A stretch of DNA of 64,000 bases from Streptomyces sp. PR69 (GCF_026420845.1 NZ_JAOWCB010000012.1:62001-126000); one strand, 5' to 3'. Positions 35,688 through 43,966 are shown, counted from the stretch's first letter. Numbers and translations: made by a program. Notes: generated by a model not told the origin, from the sequence alone.

Positions 35688-35761
35688 GGTGAGTAACGGG
35701 ACTCGAACCCGCGACATCCTGGACCACAACCAGGTGCTCTACCAGCTGAGCTATACCCACC
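35688..35761 (-). tRNA. tRNA-His (anticodon GTG)
   Basis: A complete cloverleaf on the reverse strand: acceptor GTGGGTA/TACTCAC with the extra 5' G (position -1) opposite the discriminator C that marks tRNA-His, D-arm AGCTCAGCTGGTAGAGC, anticodon arm CTGGT-TGTGGTC-CAG region with GTG, and T-arm GGGTTCGAGTCCC. The CCA is not encoded. It flanks a block of genes that look lineage-specific. Confidence 0.95.
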
Positions 35762-35866
35762 GCGACCGGTCCTTTTCCCGACCGGCCGAGAAAAAGTGTA
35801 CAGGGTCCGGGAGGGTGCTCGCGCCCGGGTTTCGGATCGGGGGGTCTGGGGGAGCGGGACCCCGGG

Positions 35867-36478
35867 TCAGGGGGTCGGGGTTGCGGGGAGGACGTGCTTG
35901 GCCGCGATGGCCTTCGCAGTGTCCGAGTCGGGGCCCGGCTGGGGGACGAAGATCGCCTCCCGGTAGTAGCGCAGCTCCGCGATGGACTCGCGGATGTCCG
36001 CGAGGGCGCGGTGGTTGCCGTTCTTCTCCGGACTGTTGAAGTACGCCCTCGGGTACCAGCGGCGTGCCAGCTCCTTGACCGAGGAGACATCGACGATCCG
36101 GTAGTGGAGGTGCTGCTCCAGCGCGGGCATGTCGCGCGCGAGGAAGCCCCGGTCGGTGCCGACCGAGTTTCCGCAGAGCGGCGCCTTGCCGGGTTCCTTG
36201 ACATGCTCGCGTACGTAGGCGAGGACCTGGGCCTCGGCGTCGGCGAGCGTGGTGCCGTTCGGGAGCTCGGCGAGGAGGCCCGAGGCGGTGTGCATCTCGC
36301 GCACCACCCCGGGCATCGTCTCGAGCGCCGCGTCCGGCGGGCGGATGACGATGTCCACCCCTTCACCGAGCACATTCAGTTCTGAGTCGGTGACCAGCGC
36401 GGCCACCTCGATGAGTGCGTCGTCGGTCAGCGAGAGCCCGGTCATCTCGCAGTCGATCCACACCATGCGGTCGTTCAT
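35867..36478 (-). CDS. orn: oligoribonuclease (DEDDh 3'-5' exonuclease)
   Basis: This 203-aa exonuclease of the normal Orn length has Exo [10 protein letters not shown] (Asp, Glu), Exo II near [16 protein letters not shown] and Exo [19 protein letters not shown] (catalytic His and Asp). ATG 36478 starts directly before the conserved [10 protein letters not shown] region. It lies 10 bases after adpA, as in other streptomycetes. It degrades 2-5-nt RNAs including pGpG, the product of EAL-type c-di-GMP hydrolysis, linking it to CdgA in this window. Confidence 0.93.
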   Translation of the reverse strand: MNDRMVWIDCEMTGLSLTDDALIEVAALVTDSELNVLGEGVDIVIRPPDAALETMPGVVREMHTASGLLAELPNGTTLADAEAQVLAYVREHVKEPGKAPLCGNSVGTDRGFLARDMPALEQHLHYRIVDVSSVKELARRWYPRAYFNSPEKNGNHRALADIRESIAELRYYREAIFVPQPGPDSDTAKAIAAKHVLPATPTP

Positions 36479-36488
36479 GCGTCCTACC

Positions 36489-37697
36489 TTATGGCGCACT
36501 CCGCTGGCCGGGCAGGCTCGGACGACCGGGACCTGACATATAGCTGTCGGACGGCGGTTTTCCCAGCTCAGGCGGTATGGACGCGGTAGCGCCCGAACCG
36601 AGGGGGCCCGCCGCGGCGCCGGCCCGTCTCGCCTGGGCCGGTACTACCGCGTCTACTACCGGGGAACCTCCTGACTCTCCGCCCTGGGGGCGTCGCGCCC
36701 GGTAAGCGGCCCGGTAGGCCGCCGGGGACGAGCCGAGCTGCCGCCGGAAGTGGCCGCGCAGCGCCACCGGGGAGCGGAAGCCGCAGCGTCCCGCGACCTC
36801 GTCGACCGAGTAGTCGGAGGTTTCGAGCAGCCGCTGCGCCTGCAGCACCCGCTGGGTGATCAGCCACTGCAGCGGAGCGCTGCCGGTGAGCGAGCGGAAC
36901 CTCCGGTCGAAGGTGCGCCGGCTCATATACGCACGCGCTGCCAGCGTCTCCACGTCGAACTGCTCGTGGAGGTGCTCCAGGGCCCAGGACACCACTTCGG
37001 CGAGCGGGTCCGAGCCGATCTCCTCCGGTAAAGACCTGTCCAGGTAGCGCTCCTGCCCGCCACTGCGCCGCGGCGGCACGACCAGCCTGCGGGCGAGTGC
37101 CCCGGCGGCCTCCGTGCCGTGGTCGGTCCGCACGATGTGGAGGCAGAGATCGATTCCGGCCGCCGTGCCCGCGGAGGTGAGCACATCGCCGTCGTCGACG
37201 AACAGCTCCCGCGGGTCCACATGGACCGACGGATAGCGCTTGGCCAGCGTCGGCGCGTACATCCAGTGTGTGGTCGCCGGGCGGCCGTCCAGCAGTCCGG
37301 CCGCGGCCAGCACAAACGCCCCGGTGCACAGCCCCACGATCCGCGCGCCCTCTTCATGCGCCCGGCGCAGCGCCTCCAGCGCTTCGGGCGGCGGCGGGGA
37401 GGTGATCGAGCGCCAGGCGGGCACCACCACGGTGCCGGCCCTGCCGATCGCCTCCAGTCCGTAGGGCGCGGACAGTTCGAGCCCTCCGGTGGTCCGCAGC
37501 GGGCCGTCTTCGCCACCGCAGACGAGCAGGCGGTAGCGAGGCACTCCGGCGTCCTGGCGGTCAATCCCGAACACCGAGAGTGGAATGGAACTTTCGAATA
37601 TAGGGCCGCCGCTGAACAGCAGCACCGCGACGACTTCCCGGCGTCGCCGCCCGGAGAGCTTCCGTGCCGCCTCCGGTGCGGCGGAGTCCTGACTCAT
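36489..37697 (-). CDS. adpA: AdpA, pleiotropic AraC-family regulator of development and secondary metabolism
   Basis: This 402-aa protein has an N-terminal DJ-1/PfpI-like dimerisation domain ([37 protein letters not shown]) and a C-terminal AraC/XylS DNA-binding domain ([40 protein letters not shown]). The sequence SLPEEIGS contains a rare TTA codon (Leu 223, positions 37029-37031), the hallmark that makes adpA translation depend on the bldA tRNA. ATG 37697 has GAGGGGGG upstream. The Pro/Ser-rich tail after residue 340 is normal for AdpA. Confidence 0.95.
   Translation of the reverse strand: MSQDSAAPEAARKLSGRRRREVVAVLLFSGGPIFESSIPLSVFGIDRQDAGVPRYRLLVCGGEDGPLRTTGGLELSAPYGLEAIGRAGTVVVPAWRSITSPPPPEALEALRRAHEEGARIVGLCTGAFVLAAAGLLDGRPATTHWMYAPTLAKRYPSVHVDPRELFVDDGDVLTSAGTAAGIDLCLHIVRTDHGTEAAGALARRLVVPPRRSGGQERYLDRSLPEEIGSDPLAEVVSWALEHLHEQFDVETLAARAYMSRRTFDRRFRSLTGSAPLQWLITQRVLQAQRLLETSDYSVDEVAGRCGFRSPVALRGHFRRQLGSSPAAYRAAYRARRPQGGESGGSPVVDAVVPAQARRAGAAAGPLGSGATASIPPELGKPPSDSYMSGPGRPSLPGQRSAP
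37029..37031 (-). promoter_or_regulatory. TTA codon in adpA (bldA-dependent translation)
   Basis: Read on the minus strand the codons are TCT-TTA-CCG (Ser-Leu-Pro) at the linker between the two AdpA domains, the position where TTA is conserved in streptomycete adpA genes. Translation therefore needs the developmentally regulated bldA tRNA. Confidence 0.93.
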
Positions 37698-38082
37698 GAC
37701 GCTAAGCCCCCCTCGGTGTTCGCGTCTCCCCGTTCGTTTCGGGCCTTTCGCTCCTGCACTTTTCCCCTCGTTTTTTGCACGAGTCCCAGCCAGCGATCTC
37801 ATGATCGAATCTACTGCGTCCCGTCGTGCCGGTGTGACAAGTTCGGCATGCACCGGTATGTCGACATGGCAACTTGGCGCGAAGCATTCGATCACGAAGC
37901 GTTCCACTCGCGGGGCCCGCAGGGAAGTGCGCGTCTCATGCATGGCCCGTCCCCGTAGGGTGTCAGAGCCGCGAATGGTCCTTTCTTCCCAGGTGGCAAG
38001 GGGGTTGGCGGGCCATTTCGCCAGGGGGCGGCCGCAGGCGGGAAGTTGGCTGAAAACATACGGGTGCGGGTGTGCGAAACCG
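37698..38082. promoter_or_regulatory. long adpA upstream region
   Basis: About 385 bases with no convincing gene. The length fits the long, multiply regulated adpA leader and promoter known in Streptomyces. Several TGGC-type half sites resembling the AdpA consensus (TGGCSNGWWY), such as TGGCAACTTG near 37867 and TGGCGGGCCATTT near 38008, could serve autoregulation. I did not find an unambiguous ArpA- or BldD-type site. Confidence 0.5.
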
Positions 38083-38613
38083 TCAGCCTTCCGGGGGGTG
38101 CGACAGGGGTCGTCGGGGGCGCGTCGCGCCGTGGCGTCCACTGCGGTGCGCCCGGGGCGCCGACTCCCCGGGCGCTCCCGCGACGGGCGGGCGCGCCGCC
38201 CGAGAGGCCGTGCGCGCGGCCGCCCGCTCCGAGTGGCGCAGCACCACACGGCAGGCCGTCGTGATGGCAGCGAGCCCCAGTGCGGTCGCGGCCGCTCCGC
38301 CGACCGAGCTTCCGTACACGACCAGCACGACCGGTACGAGCAGACAGCTGAAGGCGGCCCAGCGCACCACGTCGCCCGCCGGGTCGGCTCCGGAGGCGAA
38401 TCCTGTCCCACCGGGCGCGCCCGGCGTGCCCGGAGTCCGCAGTGCGCGCCGCGAAGTGTGCGGAGTGTGCCCAGAGGCTCCAGGGGCGGCAGGGGCGGGT
38501 GCGCGGCGCTTGGCCCGCCGCGAGCGTGGGGCGGACGGTGCAGCAGACACGGATGCTCCCTGGGGGCGACGGGGTGGCGCACTGTCCAACGAAGGGCGGA
38601 GCCTCCCGGTCAC
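38083..38613 (-). CDS. small membrane protein with Arg/Ala-rich flanks
   Basis: A 176-aa protein with a long basic Ala/Pro/Arg-rich N-terminus, two closely spaced hydrophobic segments (WAAFSCLLVPVVLVVYGSSV and AAATALGLAAITTACRVVL) and a basic C-terminal tail. The hydrophobic hairpin supports a real protein despite the low-complexity ends. No family recognised. The exact start is uncertain. Confidence 0.6.
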   Translation of the reverse strand: MTGRLRPSLDSAPPRRPQGASVSAAPSAPRSRRAKRRAPAPAAPGASGHTPHTSRRALRTPGTPGAPGGTGFASGADPAGDVVRWAAFSCLLVPVVLVVYGSSVGGAAATALGLAAITTACRVVLRHSERAAARTASRAARPPVAGAPGESAPRAHRSGRHGATRPRRPLSHPPEG

Positions 38614-38626
38614 TGACCGTCGCGAC

Positions 38627-38670
38627 GCGGATCGTCCACAGATCGTCCGCGGATCATTTGCGGATCGTCC
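38627..38670. repeat. four tandem 11-bp repeats
   Basis: GCGGATCGTCC (38627), ACAGATCGTCC (38638), GCGGATCATTT (38649), GCGGATCGTCC (38660): exact 11-bp spacing, just 14 bases upstream of the 38613 start and 308 bases upstream of the universal stress protein gene. The 11-bp period matches about one helical turn. Confidence 0.85.
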
Positions 38671-38977
38671 CGGGCCGTCGCTCAGGGTGGTCGTTCAGGG
38701 CCCCGCCCGGCCTCGCCCTGCGTCGCCGGCCGCGCCGTCGGCCCGGCACCCCGGTGAGGAGCCCGCGGCCCGCCCTGTGGGCCGTACGGCGGCCGTGGCA
38801 TTGCCATACGGGGCCGGCTCGGGCATGCTCCCTGGAACGCCGGGAACGGCGTGCATGAGCCTGCGGGCTCTGGGCAGGAGAGGAGTGTCCCCGTACCCTT
38901 GCGGGTATGGGGTTGGGAAGATGATTCCCGGACACAGCTCCGCTTCCGTAGATCTTTAGAGGACCCTCTTCGTCGAG

Positions 38978-39505
38978 ATGCCGATGGCCGGTCACGAATT
39001 CTCCGAACCCGCGGACCGCAAGCAGGTCGCCGATCCTCTGTCGGACCTGCAGGCGGCGGAAGAGCCGCGCGCGGCCTGCGACCCCGCCTTCCGGCATGGC
39101 GTCGTCGTCGGCTTCGACGGATCGACCTCAAGCGAGCGGGCGCTGGCCTACGCCATCGGCATGGCGATACGTTCCGGCTCCGGGCTGATCATCGTCCATG
39201 TCGCCAACCGGCTGCCGACGACCGTCTGGGCGGGCTGTGAGCCGCCGGTCTTCGTGGACGTCCCCGACCACCGCACCGAGGTGCTGGGGCTTGAACTGGC
39301 CTGCGCCGACTATCTCTCCGATGTGCCGTGGATCCTCGTCGAGCGCGGCGGCGACATCTGTCATGAACTGGAAGAGGTCGGCCGCGAGTACTCCGCCGAC
39401 GCGATCGTCGTCGGCTCCACGCAGGGCATCGTCGGCCGTATCTTCGGCTCCGTCGCCGGCCGTCTGGCGCGCCGCGCCCAGCGCCCCGTGATCGTGATCC
39501 CGTGA
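38978..39505 (+). CDS. universal stress protein (UspA family)
   Basis: A 175-aa single-domain Usp. The N-terminal VVVGFDGSTSSERALAYAIG and the C-terminal nucleotide-binding signature GSTQGIVGRIFGSVAGRLAR (G-2x-G-9x-G-S type, here G-x2-G-x9) suggest an ATP-binding member. A 35-residue polar N-terminal extension precedes the fold. Starts at ATG 38978, where the ribosome-binding site is weak. Its stimulus is unknown; stress or dormancy roles are typical. Confidence 0.88.
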   Translation: MPMAGHEFSEPADRKQVADPLSDLQAAEEPRAACDPAFRHGVVVGFDGSTSSERALAYAIGMAIRSGSGLIIVHVANRLPTTVWAGCEPPVFVDVPDHRTEVLGLELACADYLSDVPWILVERGGDICHELEEVGREYSADAIVVGSTQGIVGRIFGSVAGRLARRAQRPVIVIP

Positions 39506-39853
39506 TCGGCATCCCTTGATCCTCAGGCCCGCTGCGGCATTCCTCTGACGGCATTCCTCTGACGGCGTTCCTCGGACGGCAATCCCCCTGACGGCAATCC
39601 CCTGACGGCGCGGCTCGACGCCCGCCGCGTGCGCCCCCGTGCGACCCGGCGCGCACCACCCCGCTTCTCTCCCCGTACGGTCCGAGGACGCCGTGCGTCA
39701 TCCTCGTGTCCACCCTGGTGAGGCGGCGTCAACTTCCTTTGTGCTCGCATAAATCTACCGGCGCGTACAGGTGGGTTGTGAGCTTGTGAAGGGTACATAA
39801 GGGTCGCTGGGTTGCAGCACAACTGCACGGACAGTACGGGAAGGGAGCCCGCC
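39506..39853. repeat. intergenic region with five tandem 14-15-bp repeats
   Basis: GGCATTCCTCTGAC occurs at 39536 and 39550, then GGCGTTCCTCGGAC (39564), GGCAATCCCCCTGAC (39578) and GGCAATCCCCTGAC (39593), strictly head to tail. The rest, up to the GTG start at 39854, is a less GC-rich promoter region (39730-39830). No gene is seen. Confidence 0.85.
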
Positions 39854-40423
39854 GTGGACAACGACGTCTCTGCGGGAAGCGCTAATACTTCGACTCTCGG
39901 CCACCTCGCGCTGGGTCTGACCCTGCTGGCGTTCGGGGTCGGTCACACCGGCGTCATCGACAATGTCGCCGCCGGGGACGCGGCCGCCCTCGCGACCTGG
40001 GTCGGCGGTGTCGCCCTGTTCATCGTCGGACTGCTGGAATTCCGCGCGGGCCACGGCGGCGCGGGCACGGCCTTCGCCGGGCTCGGCGCCTTCTGGTTCA
40101 CCTGGGGCACCTCCGCGGGCGCTGAGGTCTCGGCGGAGGCGGCCGGCCTGTTCCTGCTGCTGTTCGCGCTGCTGGCGCTGACTCTGACGGCCGCGTCCGC
40201 GGGGAGCGGTCTGCTCGGTCAGGGCGTGTACGGGCTGCTCTTTATGTCGCTGCTGCTCATCGGCGTCGCGTCGTTCGCAGGGAGCGACGGGCTGGCGAAG
40301 GCGGGCGGCTGGGTCGGCGCGGTGGCCGGTCTCATGGCCTGGTACGGCGCGACGGCGGCCCTCGCCAAGTGGCCCACCTTCTCAGGGCGAGCTGCCGGCC
40401 GGGGAGTGACGGCCACTGGCTGA
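39854..40423 (+). CDS. acetate/succinate transporter-like membrane protein (GPR1/FUN34/YaaH)
   Basis: A 189-aa protein with six hydrophobic segments (LGHLALGLTLLAFGVGH, VGGVALFIVGLLEF, AGLGAFWFTWG, LFLLLFALLALTLTA, LLFMSLLLIGVASFAG, AVAGLMAWYGATAALA). Length, six helices and the NxxPxGL-like start (here NTSTLGHLALGL) fit the SatP/AceTr family, but the NPAPLGL motif is not conserved, so the substrate is uncertain. GTG 39854 has GGGAG at 6 bases. Confidence 0.8.
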   Translation: MDNDVSAGSANTSTLGHLALGLTLLAFGVGHTGVIDNVAAGDAAALATWVGGVALFIVGLLEFRAGHGGAGTAFAGLGAFWFTWGTSAGAEVSAEAAGLFLLLFALLALTLTAASAGSGLLGQGVYGLLFMSLLLIGVASFAGSDGLAKAGGWVGAVAGLMAWYGATAALAKWPTFSGRAAGRGVTATG

Positions 40424-40464
40424 GCAGCTGTCCGCCGGCGCTGAGGGCTGCGCCGGCGAACACG

Positions 40465-40509
40465 AGCGGTCCCCCTGCGCGCCTGGTGGCAGCGCGCAGG
40501 GGGACCGCT
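40465..40509 (+). terminator. strong terminator after the SatP-like gene
   Basis: Perfect 18-bp stem AGCGGTCCCCCTGCGCGC (40465-40482) / GCGCGCAGGGGGACCGCT (40492-40509), 9-base loop, followed by TTTACG. Lies between convergent genes. Confidence 0.9.
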
Positions 40510-40568
40510 TTACGCACGGGTACATGCACGGGTTCATCTATGGGTTTCATGCATGGGTTTCATGCATG

Positions 40569-40597
40569 GCCCGCGCGGGGGCGTGCCCCGCGCGGGC
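40569..40597 (-). terminator. terminator after glmS
   Basis: GCCCGCGCGGGG / CCCCGCGCGGGC, 12-bp perfect stem, 5-base loop GCGTG, six bases after the glmS stop on the minus strand. Immediately beyond it the sequence GGGTTTCATGCAT is tandemly duplicated (about 40541-40567). Confidence 0.8.
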
Positions 40598-40602
40598 GGC
40601 CG

Positions 40603-42420
40603 TCACTCGACGGTGACCGACTTCGCCAGGTTCCGCGGCTTGTCGATGTCCCGGCCCAGCTCCAGCGCCGTGTGGTACGCGAGGAGCTGCAGCGGGATGC
40701 CCATCAGGATCGCGTCCAGCTCGTCCTCGTTCTTCGGCACCACGATCGTGTGGTCGGCCTTCTCCTGCTCCTGGTGCGCCACCGCCAGGATCCGGCCGCT
40801 GCGGGCCTTGATCTCCTCCAGGGCCGCGCGGTTCTTCTCCAGCAGATCGTCGTCCGGCACGATCGCGACCGTGGGCAGCGCCGGCTCGATCAGCGCCAGC
40901 GGGCCGTGCTTCAGCTCGGAGGCCGGGTAGGCCTCGGCGTGGATGTAGGAGATCTCCTTCAGCTTCAGGGATGCCTCCAGCGCCACCGGGTAGCCGCGCA
41001 CCCGGCCGATGAACATCATCGACTTGGCGTCCGCGTACTCCTTGGCCAGCTGCTTGATCTCGTCCTCCATGGTGAGGATCTCGGAGATCTGGGCCGGCAG
41101 CCGGCGCAGGCCCTCGATGATCCGCTTGCCGTCGGCGACCGACAGATCGCGGATCCGGCCCAGGTGCAGGGCGAGCAGCGCGAAGGCGACGACCGTGTTG
41201 GTGAAGCACTTGGTGGACACCACGCAGACCTCGGGCCCGGCGTGGACGTAGGTGCCGCCGTCGGCCTCGCGGGCGATCGCCGAGCCGACCACGTTCACCA
41301 CGCCCAGCACCCGCGCGCCCTTGCGCTTGAGCTCCTGGACGGCGGCCAGCACGTCATACGTCTCACCCGACTGGGAGACCGCGACATAGAGGGTGTCCGG
41401 GTCCACGACGGGGTTGCGGTAGCGGAACTCGGAGGCCGGCTCGGCGTCGGCCGGGATGCGGGCCAGCGACTCGATCAGCCCCGCTCCGATCAGACCGGCG
41501 TGGTAGGACGTGCCGCAGCCGAGGATCTTCACCCGGCGGATGGAGCGGGCCTCGCGCGCGTCCAGGTTCAGCCCGCCCAGGTGGACGGTGGAGAACCGGT
41601 CGTCGATACGGCCCCGCAGCACCCGGTCCACGGCGTCGGGCTGCTCGCAGATCTCCTTGTGCATATACGTGTCGTGGCCGCCCATGTCGTACGACTCGGC
41701 CTCCCACTCCACGGTGGTCGGCGTGGCCGTCGTACGCGAGCCCTCGGTGGTGTACGTGCGGAAGTCATCGGCCTTGAGGGTGGCCATCTCGCCGTCGCCG
41801 AGGGTGACGACCTGACGGGTGTGGGTGACCAGCGCGGCGACGTCCGAGGCGACGAACATCTCCTTCTCGCCGATGCCGAGGACCACGGGGGAGCCGTTGC
41901 GGGCCACCACGATGCGGTCGGAGAAGCCGGCGTGCATGACGGCGATGCCGTAGGTGCCCTCGATCAGCTTCAGCGTCTGGCGGACCTTCTCCTCCAGCGT
42001 GTCCGCCTCGGAGCGGGCGATCAGATGGGTGAGGACCTCGGTGTCGGTCTCGGAGGCGAAGACGACGCCGTCGGCCTCCAGCTTGGCGCGCAGCTCGGAG
42101 GCGTTGTCGATGATGCCGTTGTGGACCACCGCGACGTTGTTCTCGGGGTCGAGGTGGGGGTGGGCGTTCTCGTCGCTGGGGGCGCCGTGCGTGGCCCAGC
42201 GGGTGTGGGCGATGCCGGTCGTGCCGGCGAAGCGCTTGGGGACGCGGGCCTCCAGATCCCGTACCCGGCCCTTGGCCTTGACCATCTTCAGGCCGGCGGC
42301 CTTGGGGCCGGTGACCACCAGACCCGCGGAGTCATAGCCCCGGTACTCCAGCCGCTGCAGACCTTCGAGCAGCAGCGGAGCAACATCACGCTTGCCGATG
42401 TAACCGACAATTCCGCACAT
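40603..42420 (-). CDS. glmS: glutamine-fructose-6-phosphate aminotransferase (isomerizing)
   Basis: A 605-aa GlmS of normal length. The N-terminal glutaminase Cys2 is at MCGIVGYIG; RWATHG and the P-loop-type EYRGYDSAGL follow, then two SIS sugar-isomerase domains (CGTSYHAGLIG, SQSGETYDVLAA) and the C-terminal DEPRNLAKSVTVE-like tail (DKPRNLAKSVTVE). It makes glucosamine-6-phosphate for peptidoglycan. There is no glmS ribozyme signature upstream, as expected outside Firmicutes. It fits the GlcNAc theme of nearby genes. Confidence 0.95.
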   Translation of the reverse strand: MCGIVGYIGKRDVAPLLLEGLQRLEYRGYDSAGLVVTGPKAAGLKMVKAKGRVRDLEARVPKRFAGTTGIAHTRWATHGAPSDENAHPHLDPENNVAVVHNGIIDNASELRAKLEADGVVFASETDTEVLTHLIARSEADTLEEKVRQTLKLIEGTYGIAVMHAGFSDRIVVARNGSPVVLGIGEKEMFVASDVAALVTHTRQVVTLGDGEMATLKADDFRTYTTEGSRTTATPTTVEWEAESYDMGGHDTYMHKEICEQPDAVDRVLRGRIDDRFSTVHLGGLNLDAREARSIRRVKILGCGTSYHAGLIGAGLIESLARIPADAEPASEFRYRNPVVDPDTLYVAVSQSGETYDVLAAVQELKRKGARVLGVVNVVGSAIAREADGGTYVHAGPEVCVVSTKCFTNTVVAFALLALHLGRIRDLSVADGKRIIEGLRRLPAQISEILTMEDEIKQLAKEYADAKSMMFIGRVRGYPVALEASLKLKEISYIHAEAYPASELKHGPLALIEPALPTVAIVPDDDLLEKNRAALEEIKARSGRILAVAHQEQEKADHTIVVPKNEDELDAILMGIPLQLLAYHTALELGRDIDKPRNLAKSVTVE

Positions 42421-42510
42421 AGAGTTTCTGCCCCTCCAGGAAATGTTCAGATGTGTGCCCAGGGCCCCGGGCCCCGGCCGCTCGGCGGTGTGGCCGCCGG
42501 CCGCCGCCGC

Positions 42511-42864
42511 TCAGCCGTAGACGATGCGGCGCAGCTGGCGGAGCGAGAGCTCCGGCGGCGCCACGGCGCGGTGCGGCAGCTCGGCCGCGATCCGCTCGAA
42601 GATCTCCGCGTTCAGCGCGCCGCCGGCCTTGAGTTCGCGGTGGCGGCGGCGGACGAATTCCTCGGTCGTCTCGTCGAAGTACGCCAGCACATCGAGCACC
42701 ACCCTGGCGGCCTCACCGCGTGCCAGCGCGGTGCTGCGCACAAGGTGGTCGACGAGGTCCTCATGGGACGGCGTACGGCGTTCGAGCACCCGTAGATACT
42801 GAGGGCAGTGCGGGTTTGTACGCAAGATTCCTGCCCGATTCCGGGCAGGATCCTGTGTGATCAA
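42511..42864 (-). CDS. conserved actinobacterial protein (up to 117 aa)
   Basis: A mainly helical protein (HEDLVDHLVRSTALARGEAA, VVLDVLAYFDETTEEFVRRR) ending LSLRQLRRIVYG. No recognised domain. The start is doubtful: TTG 42864 lacks a ribosome-binding site, and TTG 42825 (starting RTNPHCPQYLRVLE) is nearer to the well-conserved-looking part but sits right after a hairpin. It is 90 bases upstream of glmS on the same strand, so the genes may be cotranscribed. Confidence 0.7.
   Translation of the reverse strand: MITQDPARNRAGILRTNPHCPQYLRVLERRTPSHEDLVDHLVRSTALARGEAARVVLDVLAYFDETTEEFVRRRHRELKAGGALNAEIFERIAAELPHRAVAPPELSLRQLRRIVYG
42829..42850 (-). promoter_or_regulatory. hairpin at the probable start of the pre-glmS gene
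   Basis: On the minus strand TCCTGCCCG-GAAT-CGGGCAGGA forms a perfect 9-bp stem with a GNRA-like tetraloop, ending three bases before TTG 42825. If that is the start, AGGA of the ribosome-binding site is buried in the stem. It could equally be the terminator of the upstream DUF4429 gene, which ends at 42867. Confidence 0.45.
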
Positions 42865-42866
42865 GG

Positions 42867-43835
42867 TTACATACGTCGGAGAACGGCCTTTTTGGCGGTG
42901 CTGAACTCCTCGTCCGTCAGTATCCCGGCCTGATGCAGCTCGCCCAGCTCGCGCAGTCGCCGCAGCAGCGCGTCATGATCGTCGCCGCTTGGGGCCGCTG
43001 CCGTGTCTCCGGCGGCAGAGGTGAGGGCGGCGGCCTGCGGGGCGGCGTCCACCGCGGCGGCAGCCCGCGCGGCGGCGTCCGCCGCGGTGGGGACGGGCGT
43101 GCCGGGCTCAGGGGGCGGGTCGGCGGGTGCGGGGGCGTACGGATGCGGCAGACGCGCCACCACGGCCGCCGCCACCAGCGCCATCAGCGGGTCCTTGCGA
43201 AAGCCCCACAGGTCGATGGCGTACGGGTCGTACTTCGGCGGGGTGCGGTTCCCGCTCTTGGCGGACACAAAACGCAGATAGCCGTTCTCCAGTCCCGCCG
43301 AGGGCAGCCACTCCACCGCCTCCACCTCGGCCAGCTCCAGCAGCCGCTCACCGCCCGAAGACTTGGACTCCTCGGCCTTCCAGTTCCACGACAGCCGTAT
43401 CCGCTCCCCGTCGAAGGCAACCGTGCCGTCGCCCGCGCTCGCCGTGATCGGCAGTGCGGGGCCGGTCAGCAGATAGCGCTCGGCAGGCCCGTCGTCCACC
43501 TGGTCGAGCAGCAGCGCATTGCGGACCTCGTCCACGAAGTACTCCGCGACGCCGCTGCGGCTGCCTTCCACGACCAGCCGGTACGGGTCGGAGGCGTCAT
43601 CCAGCTTGCCCCGGGTGATCTGGAGGAGGGGATCCGCGCCATTCCGCAGCCGCAGCCGGAGCCTGCCCGAGCGCTTCCCGGGCTCGAAGGAGATGCCCGC
43701 CAGGGCGTGGAGCGGCACGGCGATTTCGCCCAGCGTCCTGCGCAGCAGGCTCACGCCCCGGTCGCTTCCGGGCACGATACGCACCGTCTCGCCGTCGAAC
43801 GTCCAGGTCCCGTCCTTCTGGATGATTTCCGCCAT
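42867..43835 (-). CDS. DUF4429/SHOCT-domain protein
   Basis: A 322-aa protein. It contains two DUF4429-type beta-rich repeats: residues 1-85 (GTWTFDGETVRIVPGSDRGV) and about 105-200 (GTVAFDGERIRLSWNWKA). A Pro/Ala linker and a C-terminal SHOCT motif (LLRRLRELGELHQAGILTDE EFSTAKKAVL as two parts) follow. SHOCT segments are short oligomerisation motifs. Cytosolic; function unknown. ATG 43835 directly starts the conserved MAEIIQKDGTW sequence. Confidence 0.85.
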   Translation of the reverse strand: MAEIIQKDGTWTFDGETVRIVPGSDRGVSLLRRTLGEIAVPLHALAGISFEPGKRSGRLRLRLRNGADPLLQITRGKLDDASDPYRLVVEGSRSGVAEYFVDEVRNALLLDQVDDGPAERYLLTGPALPITASAGDGTVAFDGERIRLSWNWKAEESKSSGGERLLELAEVEAVEWLPSAGLENGYLRFVSAKSGNRTPPKYDPYAIDLWGFRKDPLMALVAAAVVARLPHPYAPAPADPPPEPGTPVPTAADAAARAAAAVDAAPQAAALTSAAGDTAAAPSGDDHDALLRRLRELGELHQAGILTDEEFSTAKKAVLRRM

Positions 43836-43866
43836 GGGAAGGATTCTTCCATCCGCCGACCGAGCA

Positions 43867-43880
43867 AGTGGTCTACACCT
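43867..43880 (+). promoter_or_regulatory. DasR-type dre-like site before the hexosaminidase gene
   Basis: AGTGGTCTACACCT matches the dre consensus (AGTGGTCTAGACCA) except for a C in the centre and the last base. A -35-like TTGACC starts at 43880 and a weak -10 (TACGCA, 43903-43908) follows after 17 bp, so DasR binding here would block the promoter. GlcNAc-responsive control of the hexosaminidase is the expected outcome. Confidence 0.7.
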
Positions 43881-43966
43881 TGACCGCCGTTGGGGCGCGC
43901 GGTACGCAATGCCAAGCGTTCGGTTGCTCTGCACACGGATGTGACGCCCGTCGAAGGGACCCGCCT

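Noticed and set aside
36489..38582. A 697-aa form of AdpA starting far upstream
   Set aside because: The first 295 residues are low-complexity and lie in the promoter region; ATG 37697 with GAGGGGGG gives the known AdpA length.
42421..42510. A glmS ribozyme/riboswitch upstream of glmS
   Set aside because: No conserved glmS ribozyme core is visible, and such ribozymes are restricted mainly to Firmicutes; the gap is a short GC-rich spacer.
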